Of a stretch of DNA of 64,000 nucleotides, positions 33,980 to 49,000 are shown piece by piece; the stretch's first letter is position 1; every line of letters starts with the position of its first letter. Source of the DNA: Daphnia carinata (Eukaryota; Arthropoda; Branchiopoda; Diplostraca; Daphniidae); NCBI RefSeq assembly GCF_022539665.2, contig NC_081333.1, positions 4,834,971 through 4,898,970 of the forward strand, written 5' to 3'. Below the pieces are notes generated by a model. It searched no databases and was not told the origin of the DNA. It was given only the letters and a program-made list of their open reading frames with translations. Both the position numbers and the translations under genes were made by a program.

Positions 33980-36900
33980 GTAAGAATTACAAAAAAAAAA
34001 AAACAATTGCCTAAACATCGTCTAGCAATAGCGTGTTTGCATTAGGGATAACTAGTAAACAATCAGCACACAACTTGCACCCAATGCCAAGTCCAAATTG
34101 GCAGTTTCCTGTCCAAATTCTGTGATCCGTTTTTTTGTTGTTCTTCTTTTATTTCAAGCTTTCCACATGTTATTTGAATGAAGGCAAGAAAGAAAGAAAA
34201 AGAGAACCAGACACTGTCGTTCACCTATACGAAATCAACCGGTCTGTTTACTTCTCTTCCTCCCTCTTACGTTCTGACAAATCCGATTGATATCGTCTGG
34301 TAGCAATCCATCCGTTCAATCCCTTTTTTTGTTTCAATAAAAATACTCGTATCAAGGTCTTCCATTTTCTTTTTTCGTGGTTTCCCCCTCTCAGTACCTG
34401 TTTTGTTATTGAATCATGTGCTTCGAGAAGCGCCCAGTAGATTTGATTGACGTTCGATTCCGGTACAACGGCTGTCAATTAACTGGTAATTATTCTCGTA
34501 ACGCGTGTGGCTCTTGATTGTGAATTAGTTGAATGCAACACAAGCAAAACTTTCAGTTACCCAGGTAGTCAATTGCCTAGCCAGAAACCAGATTTGTTTT
34601 TTTTTGTTTTTTTGTTTTTGTTTAAGTTCCAGACATGCAAAGCATTTCTTGATTCCGACACGGACTTTTTATTTTTCTTTTTTTTTTTCCTATTTTTTAA
34701 TTTCTCATCGTCGTTTGCGTAGAGGGGAACGAACAAGAGAAAGAAAGAGGTGGGAAATGGGAAGCCTCTAGGTGGGATGAGGCCAAAAAAGAGTCGTGAA
34801 GCGTCTACTTTTGGCGGTTAGCCTCGGGGCGGGCCGAAGACCTGTGTCTCAGGTTGAAAATGAAAGAAGAGATAAAAACTGGGAAAGGAAAGAAAAAGGG
34901 GGAAAAAGGAAGACGATGAAACAGGAAAAAAAATAAAAAAGGTTATACGAACAGAGAAAACAAAGAATCGAAATAGAACAAAAATTAAATGAAGAAGAAT
35001 AGTGTTACTGCTTGGCACGTACCGTTTGCAAAGGTGAAAAATGTTTCAGTTTTTTTTTTTTTTTTTGAACCACAAGCTGAACATTTAGGGCCGCTATGCG
35101 ACAGTCGATTCCGGCGTTTGAATTTAGCAGCCGACGCCTGTACGAAAAAAAAATAAAAATAAAAACCATTCCCCTTTGCAACGTACGGTATATTTTATGT
35201 CTTTTTCGTCCTCGCTTCGGTCGTAATCGTTGTCGAAGGTACGTATGCACAGTGCAATAAAAATCGTGGCCCAGAAAACAAGCGAGAAAGAAAACAAGAA
35301 TACAAAATAGAGAAAGAAACAAACTAAGAAACAACGATGAAGGAAGTGGAGGTCGATATTGTTGCGTGAGTATGCGCGTCGGCAAAACGCGCAGGAGGTG
35401 GGTACAGAGGTGAACGAAACCGTCTGAATAAAGTAGGTGACTAAAAAAAAAAGAAAAAGAAAAATGAAAAAAAGAGAGAGAGAGAGAGAGAGAGACGGAA
35501 CGACAACGACGGTTTGTGCTGGCCCGGAAAATGTTTTGAAGGCCAGACTCGGTAGAAGAGCCGTTGGTTTTTGTCGTCTGCCATGCACGCAACTCATCTA
35601 CTACGTTAAAGGTTCCCCACGTATACGTGTGCAAGTAGGATATAGAGGGCGAAGAGGAATGGGAACCCCGAGTGGCAAGAGTTCTACTGCAATGGACCCT
35701 CTAAAAAAGAAAAAGAAAAAGGGAGAGGTGGAAGCGAACACGGAGAGAAGGGGGAAAGGAGAGGTGGGGGGAGGGGAAAGAGAGGGAAGGGGACACCCGA
35801 GGTAAGACAGCCATTCAAAACTGGTGGAAAAAGAAGCGCAGGCATTCTTTTCTTAGGAGGGTCTCTCTCTCTCTCTCATCTCTCTCTACGTTGCCACTAT
35901 TCTTGGTGCTTTTCATCTCTTGCGCCAAGCCACCTCCCATTTTGCTCCATGCTGAATTCTCCTCGCTTCTTTTTTTCTTTTTTATTATTCATTTTTTTTT
36001 TCTTGTATGTCTGTGTGTGTTGGGGAAAGGAAGAATAAAAAAAAAAAAAAAAAGATGAAAAGAGATTTGGAAAGGAAAGAATAAAACCTACGCCAAGCTG
36101 CTTTAATAATTCATCAGTCATTTCGTTTTTTTTTTTTTTTGAGGGGGGGGGGGTTTGGTTTTTCTCCCTCGGCCGCTAGTTGTGTTTCTACTGCGATAGA
36201 AATCAACCGCGTTCGACCTGGCCATCGCCGCCGTCGTCCTCTGCGCTTACGGACTGGATGGAATGCGAACCGCTATCGCATTCTCTTCTTCATTGCATCT
36301 TTGTTTTATTTATAAGATTCTCTCTTTTCGTTCATTCTTTCTTCTTCTTATTCTTGAGAAGAAGGAAAGAAGGACGATGGAGTTGCAAGATTTTTTTTTT
36401 TTTTTTTTTTTTTTCGTTTTTGACATCCTGTAATCGAAGATGGATACAAGATGAAGCGTTGGACGTCGGAGAGAAGAGGGAAAAACGAAACCGATGACGA
36501 GAAAGGAATCCATGTTAATAGTTTTTCTATTGTACTGCACTTCTACGCTTGTAACGTATCCTTTAGCTTGCAGCGTAGTGCTTACCTTTATTCTAATTGA
36601 AGCTCCCCCTCCCCCTTGGCTTTCGCACTCAGCTAATCGTCATATTTTGGTAGAATAGTCTCAATAATTAAAGAACACAAACAGCTGGATAAGCTTTGAT
36701 TTATTTTATTTTTTTTAATGCTTCGAAAACAAAGTAGTTCGATATTCAGATTAATGGAACGGTCAGTCATTGACCAAACATGTTCCAAAACGAATAGGGC
36801 TTTTGATTTTCGTTTTGTCTGACTTTGTCTTGGCAACACCGCGTGTGTGTGTGTATGTGTGCCTACTTCTGCTATACGATCAGCTGTTAAAAAGAAAAAA

Positions 36901-37078
36901 ATATAAGTACCTCCCCCCTTTTTCTTTTGTTTTGCCAACCATTATATGGGCCGCTAAAGCGGCGGATGCTGAAACAGCTCTCTCGAAGACTTTCTAGCTT
37001 CTCTCTCAACTTATCCCGGACACAGTGCGAACATATCGTTCTCGTCTCTGCCCACTTGTCTTCTTTCGTCGACTCGTT

Positions 37079-37106
37079 TTTGTGTGTGTGTGTGTGTGTG
37101 TGTGTG
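37079..37106. repeat. (TG)n microsatellite
   Basis: About 14 TG units without interruption. Confidence 0.9.
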
Positions 37107-39634
37107 AAGACCTATTCGACCAGACCATCCATTTTAACGGCGCCCTTTTTGTGGGAGGGTCAGTGAAATAAATAATAAAAAGAAAACGAACAAGACAGTA
37201 GAAAATAAAGAGAGAGAGAGAGAGGGAGGAAGGATAGAAAGTGTCGGGTCACCCTACCTCGGCCTACACCTGATCGGCTCTACACCGTTGCACAAAACTC
37301 TTCAGGAGAAATCAGGAGAGAGAGAGAGAGAGAAAAAAAGGAAAGGAGGCGGAGACGCTTCCACCCAGACATCATAGTTCAAGTTTCACAATTTTCTTTG
37401 GTGTGCTTTCTATCGAGTTAGGTCGACACAGTCTAGCCGCGATGAAAACTGCCAACAGTTTGAACAAGATTTCCCACCGATAAGGGAAAACGAAATATTC
37501 AAAAAAAAAAAAAAAAGATTGTCAAAAATCTTTTGAAACGTATCTGGTCATACACGTTTACCTATTGGGTACAACCAATTCACTTTGACGTTTTAAAGTT
37601 TGAAATTTCATGGTGAAAAACTACAAAGCGACGCGAACTGGCCAGGGGTAATAGAAAGGCAGTTAACTAGAAAAAGCGTTGTCAGGATATCCGATACCAA
37701 TAAAGAGTCAACAGGACTACATTCTAAAAACAAAAATGAAATAAAGAAAAGAAAGAGAGAGAGAACTGTGAGGAATGCGGCATTCTGTCACGCATGCGCG
37801 TAAAAAGGCTGAGAATGAATTATTCTGTTTGTTGGTTTAACGGTACATGTTCTATACCAATAACATTAGCACCACCCATCACTCAACTGGCGGTCCGCCA
37901 GCTCTGCTATTTCACCTGAGGGCAAATGCATTTCCATATCGAACGAGCACCGATGAGTTTGATCGGACAACCTGCAGTCATATTTCATTTCTCACAATGG
38001 AACCACCGAATAGAAGCGACGCCGTTCACCGTGAAAACTTTTGCCTTTTCGTCTGTTTTGTAGGCCCTCAACCTTTTTCTTTTTTCTTTTCGTCTACTCA
38101 ATTTTTTGTTTGTTTTTGTTTTGTTTTTTTATTTTTTTTTTTTCCCGGGGGTAGCTTGCTGTGTCGACTAAATGAAATCGAATCGCTCACCAGATGACGA
38201 ATGCGCATGTCAAGAAATCCCGTAAAAAAGGGAAACATACAAAACAAATAAACATGCAGTGATCATCCTTGAACTTCCTGTTCGGTTACGATGCATTCCT
38301 ATGAACAGGCACGGACGATTATTCCACTGTGGTTCTTGTTTTTTTTTTCGAAAATGAGCTTGTGGTTGTCAATGAATTATTCCTTTTGGCCTGCAGGGGT
38401 TATAAGAAAAATCGAAGCTTGCCAGCTGTTGTGTTTGCTCTAACTTTTTATATGAAGCAATTGGTCCAGGTGAAGAACCCATATCAAATGATTAAAGTGT
38501 GTCACATTAGAGGACGCGGCGATTGAGCGGCGTTCGGATTGTGATGTCATCTGCTATTCGTCTATATATACAAAGATAAAGGAAGTGCGAGGGGGGGGGG
38601 GGGGAGAGAGGCTACAAACGACCAAATTCAATTTCCCCCTAGAAATTGTAAGGGAAATCCTGGCCATAATTTCATTTTCTTTTTCGTTCACAAATTGTGT
38701 GAGCGGTGACGAAAGGCGGCATCGGTAGATGTCGTGGGTCCAGGTGCAATGCCAAACGGGAGAAAAGGTGGGACCCCACATCGTAGGGGGTTTGGTACGC
38801 ACGAATCCACGGCTAACCATCCATTTTCTACAAACAAAATCAGGTTGATTGAATTATTGATTCGCTGAAAAACAAAAAACAGGAAAATAGGAAGAAAGAA
38901 AAAAAGGGAGGTGGGGGTGAGTGGGGAAATCCATGGAGAAATATAATCAAGAAAAATAAAAAAAAAAAAAAAAAAAAAAAAAGCGAACAAGAGCAACGCT
39001 TTTTATGGCGTAGAAACAATGACCGACCAAGCGAACAAATGCAGTGTCCGCCCTCCCAATCCGTCAGTTCTAAATGAGCCTCGGTTCCGGCTAACAGCTA
39101 CTCTGTATCTGTCCTTCTTTTTCCCTATTTTATGTTGTTTTTTTTTTGTTTTTTTTCTAGTTTTTCTTCTTGTTTTCTATTTGTCTATTTATTTTTGGCT
39201 GTCGGCTTCCTGGCGTACCGTGCGGTACATACGCATCGTGTGCAAAGGGAGGGGGGGGGGCAGCAGGTACCTTTTCGCTTTTTTGTTCATATTCTATACG
39301 TATATACACATACTATATGCAGCACATAAACGTAGCCATCTCTCAGCTGCCTTTTTTTTTTCTTTTTTTTTTTTTATTTATGTATTTTTATTTATTTTTA
39401 TTTTTTGCCCGCCATATACATTGTACATTCATTGGAATCGTCGTTTGGCGTGACTAGCGGCTATAACACCAACGTAAAAACCGAAGGAACCGCGACCCAT
39501 CGGCCACCCAAAAACCTCCTCGGCCGATTCCCTCCTCACGTCATTTCCATTCCACAAGGAGGACGTGAGCCAAGAGCTAGGCAGCCATATACACACTAGT
39601 CGTGTACATAATATTATGAAAGAGCGCCTCTATG

Positions 39635-39897
39635 TACACACACACACACACACACACAGCATAGCACGAGAGGTCGTTGCAACCCATTTTCGTATTCCTC
39701 TTTTTCTTGCCCTTCATTCCATTCCTTTCACGCCATCACGTCCCGCACAGCGTGGCCCCTTCTCTACATAATCTTTCTTTTCTTCTTCTTCTTCTTCTTT
39801 TTTCTTTCGACCTGGCATCTGCTGCAGACGGTCGGGAAAATTGTTCAGCATGCCTATTATTGACGGCGCAGGTATACACACACACACACACACACAC
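39635..39897. repeat. Two (AC)n microsatellites
   Basis: (AC)n at 39635-39658 and (AC)n at 39873-39897, about 215 bp apart. A TTC-rich pyrimidine tract (39775-39808) lies between them. Confidence 0.9.
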
Positions 39898-42800
39898 GCA
39901 GAACCCGTAGACGTCGTTTGCATGAAGAGGCGGGAAATGTGTGCCCTCTCTACACGTACAGCAGGTGAGCTGCGAAACGTGAAGAAACAAGCGGGAGGCA
40001 AGAGGAAAGAGAGAAGCAGAGAAAAATAAAGTTGAAAACGCCTTGAGGTAGACTTCTGTGAATACCTAACGGTCATCATTTCACTCTCAGTTCAAGAGTC
40101 TTCGGTTACAACCTTTCGGGATTTTTCGTTTTTACTCGTTTCGTAGTAAAGATCATAATCAGATATACGTGGAAAGATACGACGAGACGATAGAAGTGCG
40201 TCAAGCATTCTTTACATTCGTTGTTATTGATCCACTTTTTGTTTGGAAAGAGATGACTTTTTCCTCCGTGTTTTTTGTCATGGAGCAGGTGCTTTTTTTT
40301 TTTCACGCCATTTGCTTACGAAAAATCTTGTACGCACATTTTGACACATTGTCGGGCCACCGAACAATAATTGGAAATAGTAGGCGAATGATTGCTGTTC
40401 ATCAAATGGTGTGCAGTTTCCAATTAGCATGGAGCGTCAAAAAAAAAAAAAGAATTACATATTTACATATCAATTCATTTTAATTAAAAAAAAAAAAAAA
40501 AAAAAAGCCTTGCAACGGTTTGTTAAGAGTGAACGAAAGGAAACGCTGCAATGGCTGGCTGGAATGTGTTGACTGAAGGTCAATGAAGCGCATTGGCCTC
40601 GGGAAGATTCAAAAACCACGTAGCCGCAACGGTCGCAACCCACCAATAACCACCACCACCAAGTTAACTATCAAACCGTCAGGTGTTTGGGGAGCTTTGG
40701 CTTTGTTGTTTGCTTTTCCTCTATCGTTTTTCGATGTCTATCGATTGCACGCCGCAAAACCACACCCTTACTGTATAGGGCCAAGAATAGGGCTATCCAC
40801 GTCAAACCACGATGAACATTGTAGGCCCAAACTACATAGTAGACGTAGTGCATACTTTAAAAGATCAAGTCCTGACGATGATCTATAGCCGTTTTCAAGC
40901 GACCGACATTTGAAGCCTGTCTCCAATGCAGCCCGGAGGCCGTCCGTGACAAATGAAACGAGAACAACGGCAAGTGAAACTACTGCATTCATGCACACCG
41001 ACATGAACGCAAAAACAAACAAAAAAAGAGACGTTTAAATGGCAAACGTCAATCTCGTCTCCGACGCAAGTCTTTTGAAGCGTAAGGAAAAAAACGAAAA
41101 TGGTTACGAAATAAATGAGCTATTGTTTCAATCTCGGGATACCTAATTCAATACACACGCTGCGGTTCTGTGTTTTCTTTTGCATTGGCTAAGAGCCCAC
41201 CAACTGGAATTGATTCGTTTGACAATCACCCGCGTTTTTATTATTCCATCTATAGAGTTGTCTTGTTTAAATTGATCTTAAATTATTATTTTTTTTTTCG
41301 TGTACTATTTGTACACAAGTAGTTTAAAATCAACTCTCTTCTAAACTTTCTTTACATCCTCCCCGATGTCTTTTCTGCTTGTCCGCCCCATTTTTATTTT
41401 TTTCTCTCTTCCATTTTACCTTATGGCTTCCACCGATGATGCCGTGTGGGGGCATGAGGATGACTTGCTTTGCCTCTTGAGGAGTAACCGGCTAAGGGAT
41501 TTCGTAACGATTTCTTGGCATGTTTTAACCAATTGACATGCAACTCCGGTGCATTTGTCTGGTGCGGACGTGTTCACATCCATCTTTTCATGTCCCCTCC
41601 TACTATTCCAAACGCAAATATTGATTCTTTTCTTTAGTCATTTTTCAGAAAGAAAAAATAAAAACTTTTAGTTGCTTGTTTGCACTTGCTTGTTTGTTTT
41701 TTTTTCGGGCCTTTTCTTTTATGGTTATTATCTCCTCAATTGAATCTGATTTTTTTGTTTTTGTTTTTGTTGTTGTTGTTGATGGCTTCCGTGTCAAACG
41801 AGAACCGGTGGCTTACCGCATTTCAACGCCAGAACTGCACTACCCTAGTCTGTAGTGGACTGTTACCAAAAAACAGCAAGAAAACGAATAATAATAGTCA
41901 AGCGCATGGAACGTCAGTCAAATAGCAAACGCGGCTTTGCGTTGATGCTCTCCTCCACCTACACCGCCGCTATACGTCGAACTGCCATGCGATTTGCGCA
42001 GTATAAAAAAAAAAAATGTCTTTCTAGCGAAACAAAACAAAACCGAAATAAAACGAAGACTAAAAGTACTTCTCCAGGGAATGAGCTGTAACTTGACGTC
42101 GAACGGTCTCCCTCTCTCCCTTTTTTTCTGCTTATTTCCCTTTTTTTTTATTTTTTCTCCCGTTTCATTCGATTTAGTTTCCGTTTCTCGGTAACGTATA
42201 CGCATTCCCTTTTTGACAACGTTCGCAGTGGGCCGCTGTGAGACTCTGAGAACGACAGCAACTCGGCAAAAAAAAAAAAACAAGCAATATATTTCATTCC
42301 TTCTTCCTCTTCTTCTCAAGAGTTTTACAACTTTTCCAGCCCGGGCTGGAACAGTGTGGCAAGCGTCAAGAGTCACGATAGAGCCAAAGTCGCTCTCTGC
42401 CAACCGAAAACAGAAGAGGGAAAGCGGATGCCGTAGCCACGGGTAAAAGTAAAGAGCAGTCCCTCAGTATATAATATAGCTTGATCAATATGCTTGGGCT
42501 ATACGTTGACGTGAGTTTTAGAACTGCCGCTTCCCGTTGGTCCCAAATTGAGTTGGCTTGTGTGCAGGTTTTAGCTGACTGTTCCACTTGCTACTTACTC
42601 TCTTTTTTCTTATACGTCCCGTTCTCTCTCAAGCGTTGCCCTACACTGCGTCTGTTTGTTCTTGTTTTTGTTTGTTTTCGACATGCGACGTGACGGATCT
42701 GGGCGGCTGCGAGTGTCGTCCCGTTACCCGTGCCCCCCCCCCCTCCCCTCCCCCCACTATTCCAATCGTTTCACCGTGTCCATGAATCAGTCGACCAATG

Positions 42801-43064
42801 GATGGGTTGGCTTGCTATTTATCCCACACTTAAATCGTTTGTGTACTTAGTCTTCTTAGATGAAGGGCCTGGCCAGGGCGTATCATCCGCACCAGCACAA
42901 ACACTTCATTAATGTATGAAAGTGAGTGAGTCATGCAGTCAAGACGCTCGACGTCCTCATCGTTGGCCATGCAATAGTTTTGCGCCCGTCGTTGTTCTAT
43001 TGCTTAATGCTACTTGTATACTTTCGTGTTTGGCTCTGAACGAGCCCACACCGAAGCCCCTGCG

Positions 43065-43086
43065 CCCCCCCCCCCCCCCCCCCCCC
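43065..43086. repeat. 22-bp cytosine homopolymer
   Basis: An uninterrupted run of 22 C. Its length in the assembly may be inaccurate. Confidence 0.9.
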
Positions 43087-46000
43087 GTTTTCGCAATGCA
43101 GATTGTGTCAAAGAGGCTAGTAGGGCTGGGTCCCGGGATTGCAGACTGTGTCGCCGGCATTTGAAGCGATAAGTCGGACTAAGGCACACTAGCAAACTCT
43201 CGACTTAAATAAGCAGCAGCAAAGACGTTAGACTCTGTGTGTCGTCAGTTGGGGTACTCTTAGGTGTTCGTGCGCCTCTCCTTGCCCAGCCAATGAATAG
43301 ACAATGATCTTCCTTAATGACCGAGCGGCCGGTGAGGAGGTCCTCATTGAACCAATGACCCAGTGTACTTGCAACCGCCCCTCGTTTAGCGACGAATATA
43401 AGTGGAGCTAGGCGTAGAACTTACTCATCTAATATTCTTTTTATTTTATTTTTTATTTATTTATCTTTTTTTTTTTGTTTTTTGACAAAGTGTTCCACGT
43501 TTAAGTATGAAAGATCATGTGTCCAAGAACTCTTCACTGTAGACTTATTATTATCCAGAGATCATTATGGCACAGCTGAAGTGACAAAGAGGGGAAGGCC
43601 GGCACGAGTACAATGTCCGTCTCTCACTCTCTTGAGCGCATCGCTTTACGCCACGACAACACTGGAATGAGATCGTATTAGTTGGCACACCTTCCTTTAC
43701 TATTTTTTTTTTTTTTTGAAAATCTTTTTGGGATCACAGCTGATGCTGTTATTGCCTCAAGAAAATTGATTTTAAATTTTGGTTTCCCCACACGAACAGA
43801 ATGCAATTTTCTGATTGGGGAGCGCATATGATATTGAAATAGAAAGAAAGCAAGAGCGATCCAAAAATGAAATGCAATCAAAGCTCAAGTATCAGCAGCG
43901 TGGTTTGGAGTACATACTTCAACTTGAGCAGAAAATATCCAATTACAACGAACTGTGTGCACGGGCTCCGATTCTTGACCAGAAAACGCCGACCTCCCTC
44001 TGTTCTTTCCGAGTTCTTTGGGGTCGACCTGCATGATTGATGAGTTGGATCGATGCATAGCGCTAGCATAGCAGTTAGCCCCACGATGACAGCCGAAGCA
44101 AACAAAAAAAAAGGCTAGGAAGACGACACATAACTAATTGGAGAGTTGGCCCTGTATTTTCGTCATTCTCATAATATTAACTTACTAGACAAACTGCGCC
44201 ATTTTTAATGCACCCCACCCCATTTTTTATGCACACCCCTCCCTTTTTTTTATTTGCACTGACGAGTAGAGTTATTTTACGATACGCATACTGCAACTCA
44301 AAGAGAGGTTAAACACATAATCGCAGTCAAGTAGATCCACCAAAGGTGAGCCTTTGGAAGCCTCTCAGCTAAAGAGGAATTTTGTGTAACTCATATGGAG
44401 ATCAGAGATGCCTTTCCCGTTCGGGTTTCACAGACTTGATCTTCTATGGCGTTCATATTTACAGCTCTCGTCGCTCGTCTAACCGCATCCGCAATGACGG
44501 ATTCATTTTTCGAACGGTGTCGATCCCCTTCACACGTACAACACGTAAAGTAAAAATGGCGGCTTGCGGCCTGAATCACCTTTGTTTGAGAAAGGCCGCT
44601 TAGCAGACCACCTTTTATTTTATTATTATTATTTTTTTTTTAATTCGATTTTTTATTATTTTTGAAAGACGGCCGAACATTAATGTCCAGCCATCCGGGG
44701 ATTGTTGGCTGTCTTTTTCTAAAAAAAATCGAATCCAAGTGTTAAGATATCCGCAATGGAATGCTTTTGAATTTATCTTAAGTTTTGATACTTCTGGTCG
44801 CACTTTGCCGTATATCCCTATACATACAACGTGTTATTACCGTTCGCTTTGTGACTTTTTTTTTTTTTTTTTTTCAATTCATAATATCACAGGGAAATAG
44901 AAAGGGGGTGGAGGGAAATCTTTTAGTTTATTGCTGCCCTCTGCCCCCTTCTCTCTGATGCGAGATACTTGGACGTTCTCTTATCTTCCCTGTATAAAAT
45001 ATACATATATATGTATGACGATGCTTATCCATCACGGCTTAGTTTTTCTTAAATGTATTCCAGAAATATGACTGGTAAAAAAAAAAGGGAATTATTTTAT
45101 TTATTATTTTTTTTTTTTTTTTTTTTTTTCGTGTGTATGTGTGTGAGGATGTGGAAACGAATATGGGGAGCTGAGGTAATGGAGAGCTTTGGCTGGCTTT
45201 GCTTCCGGCCTCTCCTCTTCTCCCTTATGCGGTTGTCCATTTCCTTCCATCTCTGTCGCTTTCTCCTTTTTTGAGTGTTCACCAGATAAACATGAATACA
45301 TGTCCTTTTGTGATACTTGACGTGCTACAGGAACCATATAAAAAAAAAAAAAAAAAAAAAAGACGAGGGGGGGGGGGGGCCATGATGAGAAAAATAAAAT
45401 AAATAAAAAATAAAAACTTGTGACACTAGAAGGAAGCCACACACGATCATTATGCATTCGTAAGGCTTCAAAACTACTTGACGTCCCCCCCCCTTACGGT
45501 GTGGAACAAACGGTGAGAGAAGAGCCAGGCATTGACCACAACTAACACGGCCCATGGTTGTGTTCTCGTTGTTAGTAATACACACACACACATGGCGGTG
45601 TGGAGCGCATTAAAGTGCAAGGACCTCGGCAACGTATACCGACGACGGCTGTTGATTCGAATAATACTGTTGTAGGTTTCCTGTTTCCGGTGTGGAAAGG
45701 TGATCAAGATGGAGTGGATGAGTAGGTGCAATAGCGACGCATAGATTCTTCTAGTGCTTCCTTCCGAACGCTAGGCAAGCCGAGTTAACTCGACAGAACA
45801 TAGAGGATAGCTTTTCGGAATCAGCTGGCCCTGGTCGGGGTTTTGCTCTCTGCCTGAAAACGTGCGGTGGCCGATGCCAAAAGAATAGAACCCAGTGCCA
45901 AAAAAGACGGAAAGAGAGGGACAAGGACGAGCAGGCGAAAAACGTAGCCCTATGACAACCGAACGCCACCACGCACGATCGATACACATAGTATAGACTC

Positions 46001-49000
46001 GGTGTATCAAGGATGTAATGGGTTGAGTGGGGAGGAATCGGGCAAGTGTAAGATGGGATGGGGTGAACGTCGGCGTGAAGTTCTCTGTCGTTTTTTTTTT
46101 TTTTTTCTATCTTTATTTTCCTTTTTTGTTTTTTGTTTGTCCTTACCCGCGTCCATCTTCCTAGCGGCGTGTGGCACGGGCGGGCAATAACGACGCAGTG
46201 AATAGGAGCAATGGAACGTGTAACTCTGGCGACGGATCAAAAAGAAAATGATGGTAATAATACACACACACACACAAAAAAAGGAAAGCAACAACAAAAC
46301 GAAAGGAAAAGATGATGCGAAAGCAAAGCAAAGGTTTTCGCACGAGAATCCTTTTGTTCTTCCACTTACCTTCTTGATTTTCACCATTTTCTTTTGAAAG
46401 AGTCTCGGTGTTTTGTTTTTTTAAGGGGAGAGCGGGAGATTCAATTCACCGTTTACTTTACATATGCCTAATAATACAAAATAGAAACTGAAATGCTTTA
46501 GCTATAACTCCGTAACTACAACATGTAAGATTTGCAGCGTATCGTCATCAACTCAAAGCTACTTCCCTCTTTCCCTTAAAAAAAAAAAAATAAATAAACA
46601 AAAGAAAAAAAAGTAATGAAAAAGCGAACAAAAAACAAAAAACAAAAAGGAAAAAGAAAATAAAAAACAAGGAAGAAAAAAAAAAAAAGAAAAAAAAGAA
46701 AGGAACTAAGAAAAAGTTTGCTCGGGAATCAGATAGGGAACCAATCGACTGTCAATGGTGGCGGCCGTGCAGAAACTACTATAGAGAAGATTCGGTAAAG
46801 GGAGTCCAGGGAAGGACGATAGAAGAAAATGATGTATGAAGAGTTGGACTAAGAAAAGAACAAGACGCAACTGGGGTCTGGCCGCAAGAAGAATCAAATC
46901 CAATAAGAACACGGACCAGGAGGGAAAAAAAAAAAAAAAAAAAGTTTTGAAAGGCAGCGAGAAAGAAATAAGGAGCGAGAAAGAGAATCGACTTGGAAGG
47001 CAGTCGGACGACTCTATTCCCCCTCCTTTTCCTTTTTTTTTTTTTTTTTTGTTCTTTTTCTTTCTTCCGATTCCAAGTCGTCCGTCTCGCAATCGTTCTG
47101 CTCTCTATATCGGCCTTAGATGGACCTTCTATCTCTGAGTGCATCGCGCGCCAGCTCATCTTATTTCCAGCCCGTCGTCATCTTTCTCTGTCGGGTTGTT
47201 TTCCTTTTTCTCTTTTGGCCTCTTCCCATTTTATTATTATTATTATTATTATTCGTGGCTTTCCGTTCTCCTGTTGTTTACGTCTTCAGCTTTTTTTGTT
47301 TTGTTTTGTTTTGTTTTCACCCTGTTCCTTGATGCTCTGTGACGGTCACGAAATACGAATCTGCGGCAACTTTCTTCGAGTTTTTTGGTCAAAGACTTGG
47401 ATCAGCTGGACCATTACAGTTGATAGTTTGGTTTCTTTCCTTTTTTTTTTTTGGTTTTTGCTTTCCATCCATGGCTGTCTTGCTTTTTTTTTTTTTTTTG
47501 CGGTTTAACTGGGTCGGGTTGTATATTTTTTTTTAAAGGAGGTAAATGTCGGCGTCTTATTGCCGATAAATCCGCGTCTGCAACCCCTTGGCAGACGGAG
47601 AGAACACGGACGAATTTGTGGAAGAATTTCGCTTTTCTCAACTAGGGAATAAGCAACTGCGTTATTAAGAAACACCAAAAAAAAAGTCCGTGTTTTGGGA
47701 ACGCGATGATTAAAAGAAAAGTGAGAAAAGGGATAACAAGAAAGAATTTCGGCCAAGAAGATGAGGCACACACACACATTTAGGGAATCTTTTGTTTTTA
47801 TGATGATTTGAAAATGTTTTGACTTGGCCCGTTTGTCGGTTGGCCCGTTGTCGGTGAGGGATGGCGGCTAAAAAAAAAAAAAAAAAAAAAAAAGTCCTGG
47901 AATTTCCCTCTGCTACCCCCATCGATCCTTTATATAACTATCTAACATAATGATTGAGCGGAGCCGAGCGCTATACGGTATGAGGAAGATGCATGAGAAT
48001 GCGACGCCACCACCACTGTCAGTCGATGCATAACATGTACAGCGCGTACACCCATCACGACCCCCTTATTCACCCTCGCCTTTAAAAAAAAAATAAATAA
48101 ATAAAAAAAAGAGAAGAAAATACAACGATTCCTTTTTTTTTTTTAGGCACACAAAGGCAATGGGGAGAGAAATAACGAAAGGAAAATAAAGAACATTACA
48201 AATTACGCCGGCTCTTCTTCTTTTTTTCTGAAAGACTCACCATTTATGACCCTGGCACTAAATGTTACCCTGATTCTTTAAGCTTTCGGTTAAGACGTGG
48301 AGCTCGTTAAGGGTCAAAGGGCCGTTCAGATAAGAATACACAGCCATCGGTATACCTCTTGTTATTTTTCCGTTGTTGCCTTTTCCTTTTTTTTTTTCTT
48401 TTTCTATGCCGCTCAGGCGGAAAAAAAAGGAGTGTCAATGAAAACCTCCTCCGACATTATCAAGTACCCCCAAGTTAAATGGATAGTTAAACGAAGAAAC
48501 GTGATAATGGCTGTCATGCTGATCCCAATCCGAGTTCAGTCAGGTTGCGCAACCTCGTACCGCTTCAACAGTCATTTCTCTTTCTTCTCTTCATTTTAAA
48601 TTCTTCTTTTGTTCTTTTATAATAGATCTAAATGTCTTCGGGTGACACGAACTTTTAGTGCGTCAAATCTAATGGTTATGAAACTGATTTTAAAATTTGG
48701 TGTCAAACGTACGGCAAGGTAAATGAAGGCCGCCAGCCATTTGTCTCATCTCCGTCTATGTAATGACACACAGCGATGATGATGATCTCTCCATTGCGTA
48801 ACGATTGCACCCGTTTCACTTTCGTCTTGGAAATGAATTCGGTAGTGGCGCTTGATTGCGGAACCAACACGACACTGCGGAACATGCGTTGCCCTACTGA
48901 GATTGTAGATGCATCACGAAGGAGAAGTTTAATTCACGCACATTTGGGTTTGTTCAAATGACAAAACTATCGAAAGTCGATCGATTCCGCCTGACGGCCA

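Noticed and set aside
34440-34470. tRNA-like B box (GTTCGATTCC)
   Set aside because: Flanking sequence does not pair into acceptor or anticodon stems.
35005-35634. 209-codon minus-strand frame
   Set aside because: The translation is dominated by Ser/Leu/Phe runs from AG- and A-rich tracts; it has no domain, no splice context and an overlapping plus-strand frame of equal quality.
41918-42403. 161-codon minus-strand frame
   Set aside because: Several low-complexity Lys/Arg and Phe stretches and no recognisable fold; chance frame in tract-rich DNA.
46993-47508. 171-codon plus-strand frame
   Set aside because: Phe/Ile/Leu-rich translation of T homopolymers and an ATT repeat; low complexity, not a membrane protein.
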